Assembly: GCA_012519655.1 (NCBI GenBank)
Contig: JAAYPS010000018.1
Coordinates: 1 to 35,562, forward strand
Source: Clostridiaceae bacterium
GTDB lineage: Bacteria; Bacillota; Clostridia; DSM-8532
Length of the DNA stretch: 35,562 nucleotides
Reading direction: 5' to 3'
Shown here: piece after piece, positions 24,485-33,730 of the stretch
Numbering within the stretch: the first letter of the stretch is position 1
How the letters are laid out: each line of letters begins with the position of its first letter
Translations under genes and position numbers: made by a program
Notes under the pieces: model-generated
The model's input: only the letters and a program-made list of their open reading frames with translations
What the model was told of the DNA's origin: nothing
Database searches by the model: none

Positions 24485-25216
24485 TTATAGTGCGGATGTG
24501 TTTAAGAGAGGACTGTATTTGTCTTTAACAAAGTCCACAGTTTTTTTAGCAATAACTATATGGCCTTCTTTATTTGGATGTATGCCATCTATGCATAAAA
24601 GTTTTGTATAATCCGGGTGATGAAGAAAGGCTCCACGAATATCAATGCAAGGTGTTTTCGTTTGCTCAGCGATTTTAAGAATAACTGAATTGTAGCGTTC
24701 CTGCCACCAATAAATTTTTGTAACACTACCCAGCCATTTTAATATACTTTTCTTTGTATCAGGATTATTTTTACTGATCCAGTCAAAATAATTATCTGCG
24801 TTCAATGGTGGAAGATTCATTAAAACAGGCGTGCTTTTATTTTTCTTTACTAAGTCAATAGTTTCAAGTAGTGTATTTTCAAAGGTTGCAAAATCTGTTT
24901 TGGGCTGGTGGTTTTTTTCGGGATCTTCAGCAATCTCAACCCAATTAAAATCGCAATCATTTCCACCATATTCAATAAGTACAATATCTGGTTGTTCATT
25001 GAAAATACTTTTTTTAAGCTTCTGAATACCCTTCATTATGGTGCTCCCAAAACGTGAAGTGTTATGAATGATGCCATTTAGCTTATCTCGAACCAACTCA
25101 ACATAATTATCTTCAAGAATAGTGTATTTGTTTTTGGTTTCATCATAAATAACCCCTTTAGATATGGAGTCTCCAGCTACAACTATTTTAATGTCCTGTT
25201 TATTATTAAACGGCAT
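24485..25216 (-). CDS. SGNH/GDSL-family hydrolase
   Basis: This 243-residue protein has the four SGNH blocks: block I VVAGDSISKG with the catalytic Ser17, a Gly in block II (GSTIMKG), block III EYGGNDCDF with the Asn, and block V DGIHPNKEGH with the Asp-x-x-His pair. SGNH enzymes are esterases, lipases or acetyl-xylan/peptidoglycan O-deacylases; the substrate is unknown. No signal peptide is seen, so it is probably cytoplasmic. The ATG at 25216 has AGAGGTG about 7 nt upstream and a good promoter 50 nt further. It is convergent with the germination operon; 60 nt separate the stops and no clear terminator is seen between them. Confidence 0.88.
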   Translation of the reverse strand: MPFNNKQDIKIVVAGDSISKGVIYDETKNKYTILEDNYVELVRDKLNGIIHNTSRFGSTIMKGIQKLKKSIFNEQPDIVLIEYGGNDCDFNWVEIAEDPEKNHQPKTDFATFENTLLETIDLVKKNKSTPVLMNLPPLNADNYFDWISKNNPDTKKSILKWLGSVTKIYWWQERYNSVILKIAEQTKTPCIDIRGAFLHHPDYTKLLCIDGIHPNKEGHIVIAKKTVDFVKDKYSPLLNTSAL

Positions 25217-25265
25217 TCAATACACCTCTACAATCAGCAATCCAATATTCTATTCCACTTTACTA

Positions 25266-25294
25266 AGTATATCCCAAATTTTGCATTTATACAA
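25266..25294 (-). promoter_or_regulatory. predicted sigma-A promoter of the SGNH hydrolase gene
   Basis: On the minus strand TTGTAT (25289-25294) and TATACT (25266-25271) are 17 bp apart, about 50 nt upstream of the hydrolase ATG. Confidence 0.5.
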
Positions 25295-25421
25295 TAGAAA
25301 AACTGAGTTTCCCATTTATAACAGAACCAATCACTATTCTAATAATATCCAAAAGTTATCCACAAAGACTATTACCAGCTCCGGCTAATTGTATCTGATA
25401 ACAGCAAAGATATTTCCATAC

Positions 25422-25880
25422 TTACCAGCTTTGGTATGGGTGCTTAATTAGATTAGAATTACGATACCTGGGATCATCCGAAACCTTACAGCCGATAAAA
25501 TCAGGTTTCTCAAAGACTTGGTCTTGGCTTTCAAGTTCGATTTCAGCTACAATGAGACCTTGGTTTTCCTGTAAAAATTCATCAATTTCCCAAACAAATC
25601 CTTTAAACTCAAAGGTGTATCGGATTTTTTCAATAAGGGGCTTAAGACACAGGTCATGTAAAAGTGCATTGGCATCGATTAGTGGAATCTCATATTCATA
25701 TTCGGTTCTAGATATGTCAGAAGAAGGACCTTTTATAGTTAAATAGCCACGATTGCCAGCTGTACGAACCCTGACTGTGGGATTTGTACAAAGGTAGCCC
25801 TGACGGTATAAAATCCCTGAGGCAAGTTTTCGATAGGATTGATCCTTTACTAAGAATTTTCTTTCAATTTCTAAACTCAT
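25422..25880 (-). CDS. CYTH-domain triphosphate-binding protein
   Basis: This 152-residue protein is a single CYTH domain. It starts MSLEIERKFLV, giving the ExExK triphosphate-tunnel signature (Glu4, Glu6, Lys8), followed by the strands VRVRTAGNRGYLTIKGP and later EIDEFLQENQGLIVAEIELES with further acidic metal ligands. Bacterial short members are usually inorganic triphosphatases or of unknown activity; some relatives are adenylate cyclases. The ATG at 25880 has GAGGAG about 6 nt upstream. The gene lies upstream of the SGNH gene on the same strand, 205 nt apart, so it is probably separately transcribed. Confidence 0.9.
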   Translation of the reverse strand: MSLEIERKFLVKDQSYRKLASGILYRQGYLCTNPTVRVRTAGNRGYLTIKGPSSDISRTEYEYEIPLIDANALLHDLCLKPLIEKIRYTFEFKGFVWEIDEFLQENQGLIVAEIELESQDQVFEKPDFIGCKVSDDPRYRNSNLIKHPYQSW

Positions 25881-26421
25881 ATCTGCTCCTCATAATCACT
25901 TGTGTTTTTAGTGTATTGCTACATGCTACTTTTCAATGCCGACAAAAGACTGCATCTGCACAATGTTGTGTTGCCTACAATGTAACCAGAAGAATAGCTG
26001 TGTGCTTTTCATCATTATTGCCCCTGCCTATTACCATTACCTTGACATTGAACAGTCATATACTTGGGTGCTTTCATCTCTGTTCATTTACCATTATAGT
26101 CTTCCTTTATATACCCAGCAACCCTTTTATTTAAATAAGACTTTTACGATGTTCCCTTAGTCTATTAGCAATTAACAAGTAAAACATAATAATTGGGTAA
26201 TCTGCACTGGAATAGAGCACATTCCTATTATTGTTGATTAATTCCAATAAAAGCAATATAATAGTTCTTAAAAAGAAGTTTATCGATATTTTTCTAATAC
26301 ATCTTTTGTTATCAGGTTTTGACTGTTCAAATATATGTAATGTATTACCCTCATTTGTCGACTTTTATATTAGTTTTCGTTTGGAAATAATATTAATCAG
26401 AATAGAAAAGGATTAACTATC
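25881..26421. other. 541-nt intergenic region between CYTH gene and comM
   Basis: This divergent space contains several short open frames (up to 116 codons when overlapping the CYTH gene antisense), but none has a ribosome site or a familiar protein pattern, and the translations are rich in Cys, Tyr and His as expected of chance frames. TGTCGAC at 26356-26362 differs from a Spo0A box by one base. The first 400 nt are otherwise unexplained; they are less AT-rich than most gaps here and might hold a decayed gene or an unlisted RNA. Confidence 0.35.
26319..26348 (+). promoter_or_regulatory. possible promoter of comM-dprA
   Basis: TTGACT (26319-26324) and TATTAC (26343-26348) are 18 bp apart, about 75 nt before the comM ATG. 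The -10 is weak (4 of 6). This is the best sigma-A match in the region. Confidence 0.3.
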
Positions 26422-27948
26422 ATGCTAAGTAGAGCAAATTCCTGTGGATTATTAGGTATTAATGGATACATGGTTTGTGTTGAAACCGATATAAGTAAGG
26501 GTATACCAGCATTTGATATAGTTGGTTTAGGAGACGTAGCTGTTAAAGAAGCAAAGGAACGTGTAAGAGCTGCGATAAGAAATTCGGGTTTTGAGTTTCC
26601 CTCACGCAGAATAACCATTAATCTTGCTCCAGCAGATTTGAAGAAAGAAGGTACATCCTATGATTTGCCCATAGCATCAGCAATACTTGCTGCAATGGGT
26701 GTAATTTCCTGTGATATGCTTTCAAAAAGTGTGCTCTTAGGAGAGCTTTCACTTGATGGTTCGTTACGCCCTGTCTATGGTGTTTTACCTAAATGTATAG
26801 CAGCTAAAGAAATGGGATTTGATACTATTTTCACTCCTTTGGAAAATGCTCAGGAAGCATCGGTGGTTAAAGGTATAAAAGTAATACCAGTTAAGAATTT
26901 GACCCAGTTAGTAATGCATTTCAGAGGCGACATAAGCTTATCACATGTTGAATATGAACCCAATAATGAAGAGGATTTTTCAGATGAACATGATTTTTCC
27001 GATGTTAAAGGACAAAAACATGTTAAGAGAGCCCTGGAGGTAGCTGCAGCAGGTGGACATAATCTGCTAATGATTGGTAGCGCAGGCTGCGGTAAAACCA
27101 TGCTGGCTCGCCGAATGCCTTCTATTTTGCCAGATATGACATTTGATGAGGCTATTGAAGTAACAAAAATATATAGTGTTGCAGGTCTTTTACCACCAGA
27201 TTCTTCCCTTGTTAGAAGAAGGCCGTTTCGTGCACCTCATCACACTATAAGTCCCATTGCACTTATAGGTGGGGGAAGAGTTCCGAAACCAGGTGAAATA
27301 AGCCTTGCTCATCAAGGAGTGCTTTTTCTCGATGAGCTACCCGAGTTTGGCAATAACACTCTAGAAGTATTGAGACAGCCGCTTGAAGACGGATTCGTAC
27401 ATATTTCAAGAATTAATGCATCCATTACTTACCCTTGCAATACAATGCTAGTCGCTGCAGCAAACCCCTGTAAATGTGGGTTTTATCTTGATGATTCAAG
27501 AGAATGTACTTGTACACAGCGAGAAGTTAAAAACTATTTAGGCAGGCTGACAGGACCATTGCTTGATAGAATAGATATACAGGTGGATGTGCCTTCATTA
27601 AAATATAGTGAATTGAACTCTGAAACACCTGAGGAATCGTCAATAACAATAAGAGACAGAGTTAACAAAGCAAGAGAAATTCAAAGAAAGCGTTTTTTAC
27701 ATGCAAAGATACATTGTAATGCTCAAATGTCATCACCTTTGGTAAGGAAATATTGCCATCTTGGAAAAGAAGAATCTCAATTGCTCAGAGGGGCATTTTT
27801 ATCTCTGGGTCTTACAGCGCGTTCACACAACAGGATTCTTAAAGTTGCACGCACAATAGCAGACTTGGAGAATGCAGAGAATATTAACGCTGTACATCTT
27901 TCGGAAGCAATACAATACAGAATGCTGGATCGAGATTTATTTAGGTAG
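26422..27948 (+). CDS. comM: YifB/ComM-family AAA+ ATPase (Mg-chelatase-like)
   Basis: ComM is a hexameric helicase that promotes branch migration during recombination in natural transformation. The 508-residue protein has the N-terminal Lon-protease-like/ChlI domain (VETDISKGIPAFDIVGLGDVAVKEA), the AAA+ core with Walker A GSAGCGKT (about 219-226), Walker B LFLDELPEF, and arginine finger region, then a zinc-binding insert (CKCGFYLDDSRECTC) and the C-terminal lid. All motifs are intact and the length is usual. The ATG at 26422 has AAAGGA 9 nt upstream. dprA follows 9 nt later, the typical clostridial pair. Confidence 0.95.
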   Translation: MLSRANSCGLLGINGYMVCVETDISKGIPAFDIVGLGDVAVKEAKERVRAAIRNSGFEFPSRRITINLAPADLKKEGTSYDLPIASAILAAMGVISCDMLSKSVLLGELSLDGSLRPVYGVLPKCIAAKEMGFDTIFTPLENAQEASVVKGIKVIPVKNLTQLVMHFRGDISLSHVEYEPNNEEDFSDEHDFSDVKGQKHVKRALEVAAAGGHNLLMIGSAGCGKTMLARRMPSILPDMTFDEAIEVTKIYSVAGLLPPDSSLVRRRPFRAPHHTISPIALIGGGRVPKPGEISLAHQGVLFLDELPEFGNNTLEVLRQPLEDGFVHISRINASITYPCNTMLVAAANPCKCGFYLDDSRECTCTQREVKNYLGRLTGPLLDRIDIQVDVPSLKYSELNSETPEESSITIRDRVNKAREIQRKRFLHAKIHCNAQMSSPLVRKYCHLGKEESQLLRGAFLSLGLTARSHNRILKVARTIADLENAENINAVHLSEAIQYRMLDRDLFR

Positions 27949-27957
27949 GAGGAAGAT

Positions 27958-29073
27958 ATGGAACCTGATTTAAAAGAGTGGGTTTGGTATGCTAATTTGA
28001 AAGGCATAGCAACAAGGAAAAAGGTAGAGCTATTAAGAATTTTTGATAGCCCAGTTCAAATTTATAATGCTGACAATATTGCGCTATCAAAAACAGGGAT
28101 ACTCAGTAAAGAGAACATTTCAGCTATTTTATCAAAGGAATATAGGGATAGTGTAGATAAAACAATTGAGGAAATATATATGAAGCATATTCAAGTCATT
28201 CCTTTAAATAGTAGCTTATACCCGAATATGCTTAAAAACATCAGCGATCCTCCTATATGTTTATATGTTAAAGGTAAACTTTATGCAGATGAGCTATCAA
28301 TCGCTGTTGTAGGTTCAAGACGAGCTTCAGGCTATGGGGTTTCTCTTGCAAAAAAAATTTCTAGTGAGTTGTCGAAATTTAATATATGTATAGTAAGTGG
28401 AATGGCACGTGGGATTGATTCGTCTGCTCATATGGGAGCGTTGTCTGTAAATGGTAGGACAATAGCTGTTTTAGGGTGTGGACTTGATATTGTTTATCCT
28501 GGTGAAAACAAAAAGTTAATGGATCAAATAATAGAAAATGGGGCTGTCATATCCGAATACCCTCCGGGAGTTGAGCCCAAGCCTCACCATTTTCCTGTTA
28601 GAAATAGAATAGTAAGTGGAATGTCTGTTGGGGTGTTGGTGGTTGAAGCGGGTGTAAAAAGCGGCTCTCTTATTACGGCACAATTAGCATTGGAGCAGGG
28701 AAGGGATGTTTACGCATTACCCGGCAATGTGATTAGTATTAATAGTCAAGGCACAAACAAATTAATTCAAGATGGTGCAAAACTTGTATTAAATGCTCAG
28801 GACATACTTGATGAACTTAATTGGTTCTCATTATTTGATACGAAAAATGTGATAGATTTAAATAGTTACCGTAATAATAGGGAAACATTTAATGATCTGG
28901 ATAGGGATGAACAGGAAGTGGTAGAGTTACTTTTAATCGAATCACTTCAAATCGACGAGATTTACAAAAAACTGTCTATCGAAATGCCATTATTACATAG
29001 TGTATTGTTAAGTCTTGAGATGAAAGGTATTATAAAACGTGATCCTGGTGGAATTTATCGTATAGAAGTTTAA
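27958..29073 (+). CDS. dprA: DNA-processing protein DprA
   Basis: DprA loads RecA on incoming single-stranded DNA during transformation and protects it. The 371-residue protein has an N-terminal SAM-like helical part (about 1-70), the Rossmann-like core with VVGSRRASGYG (about 116-126), SGMARGIDSSAH (about 146-157), EYPPG and FPVRNRIVSGMS, SGSLITA and PGN, and a C-terminal winged helix (about 310-371). The ATG at 27958 has GGAGGAAG overlapping the comM stop. The two genes form one operon. In many Clostridia topA follows dprA; here an unrelated membrane-protein gene starts 87 nt later. Confidence 0.97.
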   Translation: MEPDLKEWVWYANLKGIATRKKVELLRIFDSPVQIYNADNIALSKTGILSKENISAILSKEYRDSVDKTIEEIYMKHIQVIPLNSSLYPNMLKNISDPPICLYVKGKLYADELSIAVVGSRRASGYGVSLAKKISSELSKFNICIVSGMARGIDSSAHMGALSVNGRTIAVLGCGLDIVYPGENKKLMDQIIENGAVISEYPPGVEPKPHHFPVRNRIVSGMSVGVLVVEAGVKSGSLITAQLALEQGRDVYALPGNVISINSQGTNKLIQDGAKLVLNAQDILDELNWFSLFDTKNVIDLNSYRNNRETFNDLDRDEQEVVELLLIESLQIDEIYKKLSIEMPLLHSVLLSLEMKGIIKRDPGGIYRIEV

Positions 29074-29160
29074 TTCCTGTTTATAATTAATAATTCTTGA
29101 AACTTTTTGAATATAGTTACGTCTATATAGTTACAACTTAATTACTAAGGGGTGTTTTTT

Positions 29161-31821
29161 TTGAGTAAGAAAAAGTTTTTACTATTTATATTTATATTAT
29201 TGATTGGACTTACAACAATATTTTCCAGCCCGTTAAATGTATTTGCGCAGCCCAACTCTGAGGATATTATTATAGAAATAGAGGGTGGATATAATGGTAT
29301 AGCGAAGTTGGGGGCATGGTCACCAGTAAAAGTCAAAATCAGTTCTGTAAACAGAAGTGTATCTGGTGAAGTTGAAGTCGAATTTAATTTGGATCAATCC
29401 AGGAGGGCTATACTATCTAAACCAGTGGAGCTAATGCCCGGATTAGAGCAGGAAATATATTTTGAAATTCCAGTAGTAACAGCCAAGAAAGGTTTTGATA
29501 TTCGTCTGGTAGACTCAAAGAAAACTCTTGCCCAAGAAACATTTAGTTTTAAAAGACTTCTCCCACCTGAAGTTATGCTTATAGGTGTTTTATCAGAAGA
29601 TAGTGAAGCATTCAATTGGATGAACGGAAATACTGTCCCCATTGCGCAAGATGGAGATTATGATGAGAAGATGAAACTGATGATAGCAGCAGGTGAAATA
29701 CATCCATCATCGGTAATTACTTCTACTACAAATGCACAGGATATTTTTTTCAAGAAACACGAAGCAGTTGTGATTCCTCTTAATAGAGATATATTTCCAG
29801 ATAAAGACGAGGTAATTAGCGGTTTTGATTTATTTATTATAAGTAAATACGATACATCTCTATTAAATGATAACCAAATTACAGCCCTTGAAAAGTGGGT
29901 TACAACAGGCGGAACATTGATCACGGGTACTGGTCTTTCCTGGCAAAAGGTTTATCACGGATTGCCTGATAACCTTAAGCCCTATGTAATTAATAGGACC
30001 GAGGATGTCCAATGTACCGAAATTCTAAAGATGTTTACAGGCAGGGAAACTCCCGATATGAACTTGAAACTGGCAAAAGGCCAGCTCGGTTTTGACAGTG
30101 TAACTAAATATGGATTTGAAGATAGCATTGTTGTTGGTGATGAACATAACCCGCTGGCCATAAATTATCAAAGAGATTATGGCACGGTTATAGTTTTGAC
30201 GTTTGATCCAACCGTTGAACCTTTTGCATCTTGGCAATCAAAGACAACTTTTATGGAGAGTCTTCTCCAACTAACTAATATTAATTACCAGCGCTTTTAT
30301 GAATATAGTAATGGATATTATAGGAGTTACTCAGATCAAAGCTCGAACATTAGTTATCTGGCAACAGAAGTTCCATATGACAAAGCACCTCCTTTTTTAT
30401 TAATGTTTATATTCCTTGGTGTATATGTGGTTTTGGTTGGTCCTGTCCTTTATATCACACTTAAGGTAATGGATAAGAGAGACTTGGCTTGGGTTATAAT
30501 TCCAGCATTGTCACTTGCTTTTCTTATAGGAATGTACTTATTCGGATTTAAAACCAGGTATAATGCGGCAATAACTAACACTGCTTCTATAATTGAGATA
30601 AAACCAGAACTAAAAGAGGCCAGGGTATCTTCTGCAATAGGTGTTTTTAATAATAAGCGTGGTACAATGACGATAGAATATAATGAGGGTAAAGGTATTC
30701 AAATTCCTTTTTTCGATAGAGATAATTATTATTATGGTGGTGCAGAAACCCAGGCGAATGTTGTTTTAAAATATACACAAAGCAACCCCGTCATATTTGA
30801 AAAATACGATGTTCAGCTTTGGATGCCCAATATGCTTTACGCACAACAAACCATTCCTGTTAGTGGAGATATATTAAATGATATTACAATAGAGGATGGA
30901 AAGCTTAAGGGTACCATTGAAAACACCACTGCTTTTGATTTACTTGATACTGTTATTGTTCTTGGTAACAATATAATCCGAATAGGTGATGTGGTTTCAG
31001 GCGATAAAAAAGTACTAGACATACCTTTTGATAGTTCAGATGTGTATAAGCGTCCCGATGAATATCTTGAGGCTATGTATGGAAGAACCTATTACGACAC
31101 ACCGCAAGAGTACCCTAAAGACTATGCAGTACTTAATCAAAGACGTAGAACTTTTGAGGATTATCTAAATCGAATTTATCGGGAGAACTCTAACAGGTCT
31201 GATTTTACAATGCTGGCAAGAAATGAGCAAGAAATTGACTATGATTTAATTGTGAATAAAAGTAAACCACAAAAATACAGTAGTAACTTAATATCATTGG
31301 AGTCTGAGTTTACTTTTGCTAAAGGCCATCAAGTAGAAATACCTGGCGGAATAATACTGCCTAGCATGTATCAGGAGCGGGAAATTGCATGGTATCAGGG
31401 GGATTATGGTATAGCCATACAAAACACAGGGGACATACAATTTGAGTTTATTCTACCTAGCAATTTATCGGTAACAGAGATGAAACTAAGTGTAGCTAAT
31501 TATATACCTCTATATCAAAAGTATAGAATGAGTCATGATTCATCTAACATAGAGATTCTGACCAATATTTATGCGTACTATTTGTATAACTTTAAGACCC
31601 AGAATTGGGATGAGATTCATTCTGAAATAACTGAGGGTGGAAATATGAACTCATTAATAAAAGGGAATGTTTCACAATACATCGGTAATGGAAATGAAGT
31701 ACTTATGATGGTTAGTGTGTTGAAGCTTGGTTCACCTGATATCGAAGAAGGAGTATACAAAGATTACTATAATGAAATAATTGCAACACCTGAAATCTAT
31801 CTTAAGGGGGTATCAAAATGA
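29161..31821 (+). CDS. large secreted/membrane protein with glutamine-amidotransferase-like segment
   Basis: I do not recognise a named family for the whole 886-residue protein. It starts with a signal peptide (hydrophobic 6-25, probable cleavage near NVFAQ). An extracellular part runs to about 408. It includes a stretch at 218-260 (FDLFIISKYDTSLLNDNQ, then WVTTGGTLITGTG) that resembles the GATase1-like fold of ABC-associated proteins (GldG/DUF4350 type), without a visible catalytic Cys. Two membrane helices (about 410-433 and 443-462) follow, then another large beta-rich outer domain to the end. The TTG at 29161 has AAGGGGTG upstream; a GTG at 29152 overlaps that site. It overlaps the ABC ATPase gene by 4 nt, so it is probably a partner subunit. 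Confidence 0.75.
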   Translation: MSKKKFLLFIFILLIGLTTIFSSPLNVFAQPNSEDIIIEIEGGYNGIAKLGAWSPVKVKISSVNRSVSGEVEVEFNLDQSRRAILSKPVELMPGLEQEIYFEIPVVTAKKGFDIRLVDSKKTLAQETFSFKRLLPPEVMLIGVLSEDSEAFNWMNGNTVPIAQDGDYDEKMKLMIAAGEIHPSSVITSTTNAQDIFFKKHEAVVIPLNRDIFPDKDEVISGFDLFIISKYDTSLLNDNQITALEKWVTTGGTLITGTGLSWQKVYHGLPDNLKPYVINRTEDVQCTEILKMFTGRETPDMNLKLAKGQLGFDSVTKYGFEDSIVVGDEHNPLAINYQRDYGTVIVLTFDPTVEPFASWQSKTTFMESLLQLTNINYQRFYEYSNGYYRSYSDQSSNISYLATEVPYDKAPPFLLMFIFLGVYVVLVGPVLYITLKVMDKRDLAWVIIPALSLAFLIGMYLFGFKTRYNAAITNTASIIEIKPELKEARVSSAIGVFNNKRGTMTIEYNEGKGIQIPFFDRDNYYYGGAETQANVVLKYTQSNPVIFEKYDVQLWMPNMLYAQQTIPVSGDILNDITIEDGKLKGTIENTTAFDLLDTVIVLGNNIIRIGDVVSGDKKVLDIPFDSSDVYKRPDEYLEAMYGRTYYDTPQEYPKDYAVLNQRRRTFEDYLNRIYRENSNRSDFTMLARNEQEIDYDLIVNKSKPQKYSSNLISLESEFTFAKGHQVEIPGGIILPSMYQEREIAWYQGDYGIAIQNTGDIQFEFILPSNLSVTEMKLSVANYIPLYQKYRMSHDSSNIEILTNIYAYYLYNFKTQNWDEIHSEITEGGNMNSLIKGNVSQYIGNGNEVLMMVSVLKLGSPDIEEGVYKDYYNEIIATPEIYLKGVSK

Positions 31822-32756
31822 TGGTAACTGTTGAAAACCTTACAAAGAGATATAGGAAAACTCTAGCAGTGGACAAACTTTCGATGGAAATCCCTGAAGG
31901 TGAGATTTATGGTTTTGTAGGTGCTAATGGAGCAGGCAAAACCACTACAATGCGTATTATTGCAGGACTTCTTGCGCCGACATCGGGTAAAGTATTCGTG
32001 GAAGGAATTGATGTTTCTAAGGAGCCCTTAAAAGTTAAAGAGCATTTAGGATATATGCCGGACTTTTTTGGAGTATATGATGATTTAAAGGTAACTGAAT
32101 ACATGAGTTTTTACGGCGGATTGCAAGGAATATATGGTGCTAGAAGCGATGAATTGACAGATTCGCTTTTGGAGCTGGTTAAATTAACAGATAAGAAAGA
32201 AGCTTATGTTGATTCACTATCAAGAGGCATGAAGCAAAGGCTATGCCTTGCCAGAAGCTTAATCCACGACCCGAAATTTCTTATACTGGATGAACCTGCT
32301 TCAGGTCTTGACCCTAGAGCAAGGGTAGAAATGCGGGAAATATTGAAAGAGCTTCGCACAATGGGAAAGACAGTCCTAATAAGTTCGCATATATTAACTG
32401 AATTATCGGAATTATGTACATCTATTGGTATAATAGATGATGGTCGCCTGGTAGCAAGTGGCTCAGTTTCACAGATTTTAGAGAAAATGACACACTCGGG
32501 AATGATAAGAATAAAAGTTTTGGAAAGACAGGATGAAGCTGTGAAGATTCTTTTGGAGATGCCTGAGGTTAGTGAAGTAAGTTCAGTATCTGATATTTTA
32601 GAAGTAAAAATAAAAGGCAGAGAAGAACTTTTCGCTAAGGTTTTAAAAGAGCTTGTTGACAAAGATATACCTGTGGTTTCATTCCATCCTGAAGAAGGCT
32701 CACTTGAATCTGTATTTATGCAGCTTACCGAGAGGGGGACAGAAAATGAGAATTAA
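31818..32756 (+). CDS. ABC transporter ATP-binding protein
   Basis: This 312-residue ATPase has Walker A GANGAGKTT (35-43), the Q-loop, signature LSRGMKQRL (about 134-142), Walker B FLILDEPASGLDP (about 152-164), and a switch His in SSHIL. It is of the ABC-2 exporter type (CcmA/YhaQ-like), with an ~80-residue C-terminal extension. It starts at the ATGA overlap with the upstream membrane protein and overlaps the permease gene by 11 nt, so the three are translated together. It powers the transporter; the substrate is unknown. Confidence 0.93.
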   Translation: MMVTVENLTKRYRKTLAVDKLSMEIPEGEIYGFVGANGAGKTTTMRIIAGLLAPTSGKVFVEGIDVSKEPLKVKEHLGYMPDFFGVYDDLKVTEYMSFYGGLQGIYGARSDELTDSLLELVKLTDKKEAYVDSLSRGMKQRLCLARSLIHDPKFLILDEPASGLDPRARVEMREILKELRTMGKTVLISSHILTELSELCTSIGIIDDGRLVASGSVSQILEKMTHSGMIRIKVLERQDEAVKILLEMPEVSEVSSVSDILEVKIKGREELFAKVLKELVDKDIPVVSFHPEEGSLESVFMQLTERGTENEN

Positions 32757-33648
32757 TCCAATCCTCAAGAAAGATTTAAAAACCAAACTACGTGGTTGGA
32801 GGACCATGGTTTTATTATGTTGCTATATACTTCTCTTGTCTGCCATATTATTTCTATATTTTGCTGGTAACAATATGTTGGTTCCATATAGTAGCACAGC
32901 TTACAGCCCTCGAATGGCTGTAGATGCGTATAATTTGCTCATTGTATTCCAGTTCGCACTACTGTTTCTAGCAGTACCAGCAATAACTGCAACATCCATT
33001 ACTAGTGAACGTGAAAGACAAACACTTGATTTAATGCTCGTAACAAAAACATCATCAGTAAGAATCGTTTTTGGTAAAGTTATGGTATCCATTGCGCATA
33101 CTATGCTGCTATTAATAGCTTCTATGCCGGTATTGGGCGTGGTGTTTTTTTTCGGTGGAGTTAATTTTGCTGATATTGCAAAGCTATTGTTATTCTATGT
33201 TATAACTTCATTTTTTGTTGCAAGCTGCGGAGTATTCTGTTCCACATTATTTAAGAGAAATATCGTTGCAATAATTACAACATACATTCTCTTAGGTATC
33301 ATAACATTTGGTCCGTTTATTGTATTACTTATAAGCGTTTATGTTAAGGAACTGGTGTTGCGAAATGTTGGGTTTAATCCAACCTATGGCGACTTTTTAA
33401 AGCCGCTATTTCCTTCGTCGATATTTGGATTTACTTCATTTTATTATAGCGGTTCGAGTATGTATGGTTATGGGTATAGTCTGTGGGGAAGCGTATGTCA
33501 AGAGATTGAAAGCCAAATCGCTCGTGAAACAGGTATATTGAGATTTTTTAAGCCATGGATTGTGAATAGTGTTTTTAACATTGTTGGCTCAATACTACTA
33601 ATATTGTTAAGTGCAGCAAAACTTAATCCAGTGCGCAGAAAGAAATAG
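32746..33648 (+). CDS. ABC-2 type transporter permease
   Basis: This 300-residue protein has six membrane helices: the first after MRINPILKKDLKTKLRGWRT, then LLIVFQFALLFLAVPAI, the conserved ABC-2 coupling segment ATSITSERERQTLDLMLVTKTSS, and further helices to the C-terminus. It is the membrane half of an ABC-2 exporter with the ATPase upstream. The frame opens to 32653, but the ATG at 32746 has GAGGGGGA about 6 nt upstream and gives the standard N-terminus. It overlaps the ATPase gene by 11 nt. Confidence 0.92.
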   Translation: MRINPILKKDLKTKLRGWRTMVLLCCYILLLSAILFLYFAGNNMLVPYSSTAYSPRMAVDAYNLLIVFQFALLFLAVPAITATSITSERERQTLDLMLVTKTSSVRIVFGKVMVSIAHTMLLLIASMPVLGVVFFFGGVNFADIAKLLLFYVITSFFVASCGVFCSTLFKRNIVAIITTYILLGIITFGPFIVLLISVYVKELVLRNVGFNPTYGDFLKPLFPSSIFGFTSFYYSGSSMYGYGYSLWGSVCQEIESQIARETGILRFFKPWIVNSVFNIVGSILLILLSAAKLNPVRRKK

Positions 33649-33730
33649 ACTAATAAAGTGTATTAGCAGAAGGACAAACTGAATGAAATAATATGTTTGC
33701 ATTAAATACATTCAATTTTATGAGGATATT

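Noticed and set aside
25784-26160. 116- and 74-codon plus-strand frames near the CYTH gene start
   Set aside because: The first overlaps the CYTH gene antisense; both have Cys/Tyr/His-rich translations, no ribosome site and no familiar motif.
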